From Caballeronia turbans (GTDB taxonomy: Bacteria > Pseudomonadota > Gammaproteobacteria > Burkholderiales > Burkholderiaceae), in assembly GCA_001544655.2 (NCBI GenBank), contig FCOD02000003.1, positions 62,001 through 126,000 on the forward strand: a stretch of DNA of 64,000 nucleotides, written 5' to 3'. Numbering within the stretch: the first letter of the stretch is position 1; each line of letters starts with the position of its first letter. The notes beneath the pieces were generated by a model. The model was not told the DNA's origin, did no database searches, and saw only the letters and a program-made list of their open reading frames with translations. Positions 62,385 to 64,000 of the stretch are shown piece by piece. A program made the translations under genes and the position numbers.

Positions 62385-63257
62385 TTAGACGATGCGATCG
62401 AGCTCGATTTCACCCTCGAAAACGGTCGCGGCGGGGCCCGCCATGAAGAGCGCGGCGGATTCGTCGCGCGCGCCGCTCCAGCTGATGGTGAGCGTGCCTC
62501 CATGTGTTTCGACGCGCACGGGCGTTTCGAGCAAGCCGCGGCGGATGCCGGCGGCCACCGCCGCGCATGCGCCCGTGCCGCACGCAAGCGTTTCGCCCGC
62601 GCCGCGCTCGTAGACGCGCAGCTTCACCGAATGGCGATCGACGATCTGCATGAAGCCCGCGTTGACGCGCTTCGGAAACCGCGCGTGGCGCTCGATGAGC
62701 GGACCTTCGGTCAGGACCGGATAAGCCTCGACATCGTCGACGATCTGCACCGCGTGCGGATTACCCATCGATACGACGGAGATCGGGCGCGTTTCACCAT
62801 TCACGTCGAGCGGCCAGAGGGTGTCGTTGCCTTCCTTCCGGCCTTCGAGCCCTTGCGCGTCGAACGGGACGCGAGGCGGATCGAACACCGGCGTGCTCAT
62901 GTCGACGACGACTTCGCCGTTTTCCTGCATCGTCAGCGTGATGATGCCGTTCTGCACCTGCACGCGCACGGTGGATGCGTCGGTCAGCCGGCGATCGCGC
63001 ACGAACTTCACGAAGCAGCGCGCGCCGTTGCCGCAATGCTCGACTTCGCCGCCATCGCAATTGAAGATGCGGTACTTGAAGTCGACGCCTTCGATGGTCG
63101 GCTTTTCGACGAGCAGCAACTGATCCGCGCCCACGCCGAAATGGCGGTTCGCGAGCGCGCGCACTTGCTCCGCGGTCAGATCGAGCGCCTGCGTGTAGCC
63201 GTCGAGCACGACAAAGTCGTTACCCGCGCCTTGCATCTTGGTGAATTTGAGTTTCAT
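62385..63257 (-). CDS. dapF: Diaminopimelate epimerase
   Basis: This 290-residue enzyme converts LL- to meso-diaminopimelate for lysine and peptidoglycan synthesis. The two catalytic cysteines lie in [14 protein letters not shown] (near residue 75) and [14 protein letters not shown] (near 225). [20 protein letters not shown] is the canonical start. It is upstream of DUF484 and xerC in one operon. Confidence 0.97.
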   Translation of the reverse strand: MKLKFTKMQGAGNDFVVLDGYTQALDLTAEQVRALANRHFGVGADQLLLVEKPTIEGVDFKYRIFNCDGGEVEHCGNGARCFVKFVRDRRLTDASTVRVQVQNGIITLTMQENGEVVVDMSTPVFDPPRVPFDAQGLEGRKEGNDTLWPLDVNGETRPISVVSMGNPHAVQIVDDVEAYPVLTEGPLIERHARFPKRVNAGFMQIVDRHSVKLRVYERGAGETLACGTGACAAVAAGIRRGLLETPVRVETHGGTLTISWSGARDESAALFMAGPAATVFEGEIELDRIV

Positions 63258-63310
63258 CGCGCTATTGTATGTGACCCGCCAGCGCGGCGTTTCGCGCCGC
63301 GCACACGCTT

Positions 63311-64000
63311 TTAGTAAAAGCTCGGCTCGCCCGGGGGCCGCGTCTTGAAGCGCTTGTGGACCCAGTAGTACTGCTCGGGCATGTGCGGAATCTGCTCTTC
63401 CAGGAACGCGTTCATGCGGCGCGCGTCGGCTTCGTCGTCGCCGGTCGGGTAGTTGTCCCACGGCTCGAAGATCTTCAGCCGATAACCCTTGTAATCCGGC
63501 AGAACCTCGCCGATGAACGGCACGACCTGCGCCTTGCCCGTCTTGGCAAGCCGGCCGACGGCCGTCAGCGTGCAGGTCGGAATCCCGAAGAACGGCACGA
63601 ACGTGGAGTTGCGCATGCCGTAGTCCATGTCCGCGCCGAGCATCACCGGCTTGCGGTCGCGCAGCCAGCGCAGCACGATGCGCGCGCTGTCGGCGCGGCT
63701 CGCCATGTCGGCGCCGAAGCGCGCGCGCTGCGTCTTGGCGAGCTCCTCGATCTGCGGATTCGAAAAAGGCTGATACAGCGATCCGCAGCGACGATGCAGC
63801 GAATAGTTCAGAAAAATCGACCCCGCTTCGATGCCGACGAAATGCAGGCCGAGAAAGAGCGTGGGCGGCAGATCGGGATCGGTTAGATCGACGGCGCTTT
63901 CCACCTGAATCAGCTTCTCGAGCTTTTTCGCCGAGCCGAACCATTGCACGCTGCGCTCGACATAACTGCGGATCGCGTGCCGGAAATGCTTCTGCGCGAT
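63311..64000 (-). CDS. LpxL/HtrB-type lipid A acyltransferase, 3' part
   Basis: The last 229 residues of a late lipid A acyltransferase are present. It adds a secondary acyl chain to Kdo-lipid IVA at the inner membrane. The catalytic His of the HX4E motif is in [11 protein letters not shown]. Later motifs are [32 protein letters not shown] and [18 protein letters not shown]. The reading frame continues without a start to the right edge ([17 protein letters not shown] at the border), so the N-terminus lies outside. LpxL and LpxM cannot be told apart here. dapF follows after 53 bases. Confidence 0.92.
   Translation of the reverse strand: MAQKHFRHAIRSYVERSVQWFGSAKKLEKLIQVESAVDLTDPDLPPTLFLGLHFVGIEAGSIFLNYSLHRRCGSLYQPFSNPQIEELAKTQRARFGADMASRADSARIVLRWLRDRKPVMLGADMDYGMRNSTFVPFFGIPTCTLTAVGRLAKTGKAQVVPFIGEVLPDYKGYRLKIFEPWDNYPTGDDEADARRMNAFLEEQIPHMPEQYYWVHKRFKTRPPGEPSFY

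Overview
The window looks like the origin-proximal part of the main chromosome of a beta-proteobacterium of the Burkholderiaceae, most like Paraburkholderia or Caballeronia. The reasons are the high GC content, a consensus parS site next to mnmG, a gsp type II secretion operon in the order D-E-F-C-G-H-I-J-K-L-M-N, DUF3717 and DUF484 proteins, a one-cysteine beta-proteobacterial DksA, and hslV-hslU. I see no prophage, insertion sequence, CRISPR array, rRNA or tRNA. The content is mostly core genome, so the interesting material lies in intergenic DNA, small RNAs and protein decay.

Layout. 1-13.2 kb (minus strand): the 5' part of mnmG, then two branched-chain amino-acid-type (Liv) ABC transporter clusters. 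Cluster A has two tandem binding proteins, LivH, a LivM-LivG fusion and LivF. Cluster B runs livG-livF-livK-livH-livM. 13.5-17.8 kb: a GMC oxidoreductase, methylmalonate-semialdehyde dehydrogenase and a divergent LysR regulator. 17.9-25.3 kb: a CYTH protein, an Lrp regulator, DUF3717, a QseBC-like two-component system, a SET-domain protein, an old-yellow-enzyme reductase, a glutamine amidotransferase and a MarR regulator with a cysteine-rich tail. 25.3-29.2 kb: two intergenic regions carrying DnaA boxes flank a YbdK ligase and a Kef-type antiporter; this is my best candidate for oriC. 29.2-34.6 kb: an MnmC whose methyltransferase half has decayed, a DedA-rhodanese fusion, HU, a CobW-family GTPase and a lytic transglycosylase. 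35.2-46.6 kb: the complete gsp operon. 46.6-51.0 kb: NodT-type outer-membrane and EmrB-type pump genes around a MarR regulator. 51-64 kb: a lipoprotein, gshA, ada, a small RNA, hslUV, dksA, a second CobW GTPase, rlmI, xerC, a DUF484 gene, dapF and the 3' part of an lpxL-type gene.

How the parts fit. parS, the DnaA-box clusters, the shift in transcription direction and a small hand count of strand composition all suggest that replication starts near 25.5-29.2 kb. Two tRNA-wobble genes (mnmG, mnmC) lie on either side of it. A short RNA at 54.88 kb carries two anti-Shine-Dalgarno motifs. It could pair with ribosome-binding sites of transport and catabolic genes, including ones in this window. 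A second predicted short RNA at the end of liv cluster B carries an 11-nt perfect complement to it and could act as its target or sponge.

Coordinates and translations were read by eye. Promoters, small RNAs and the origin are predictions.
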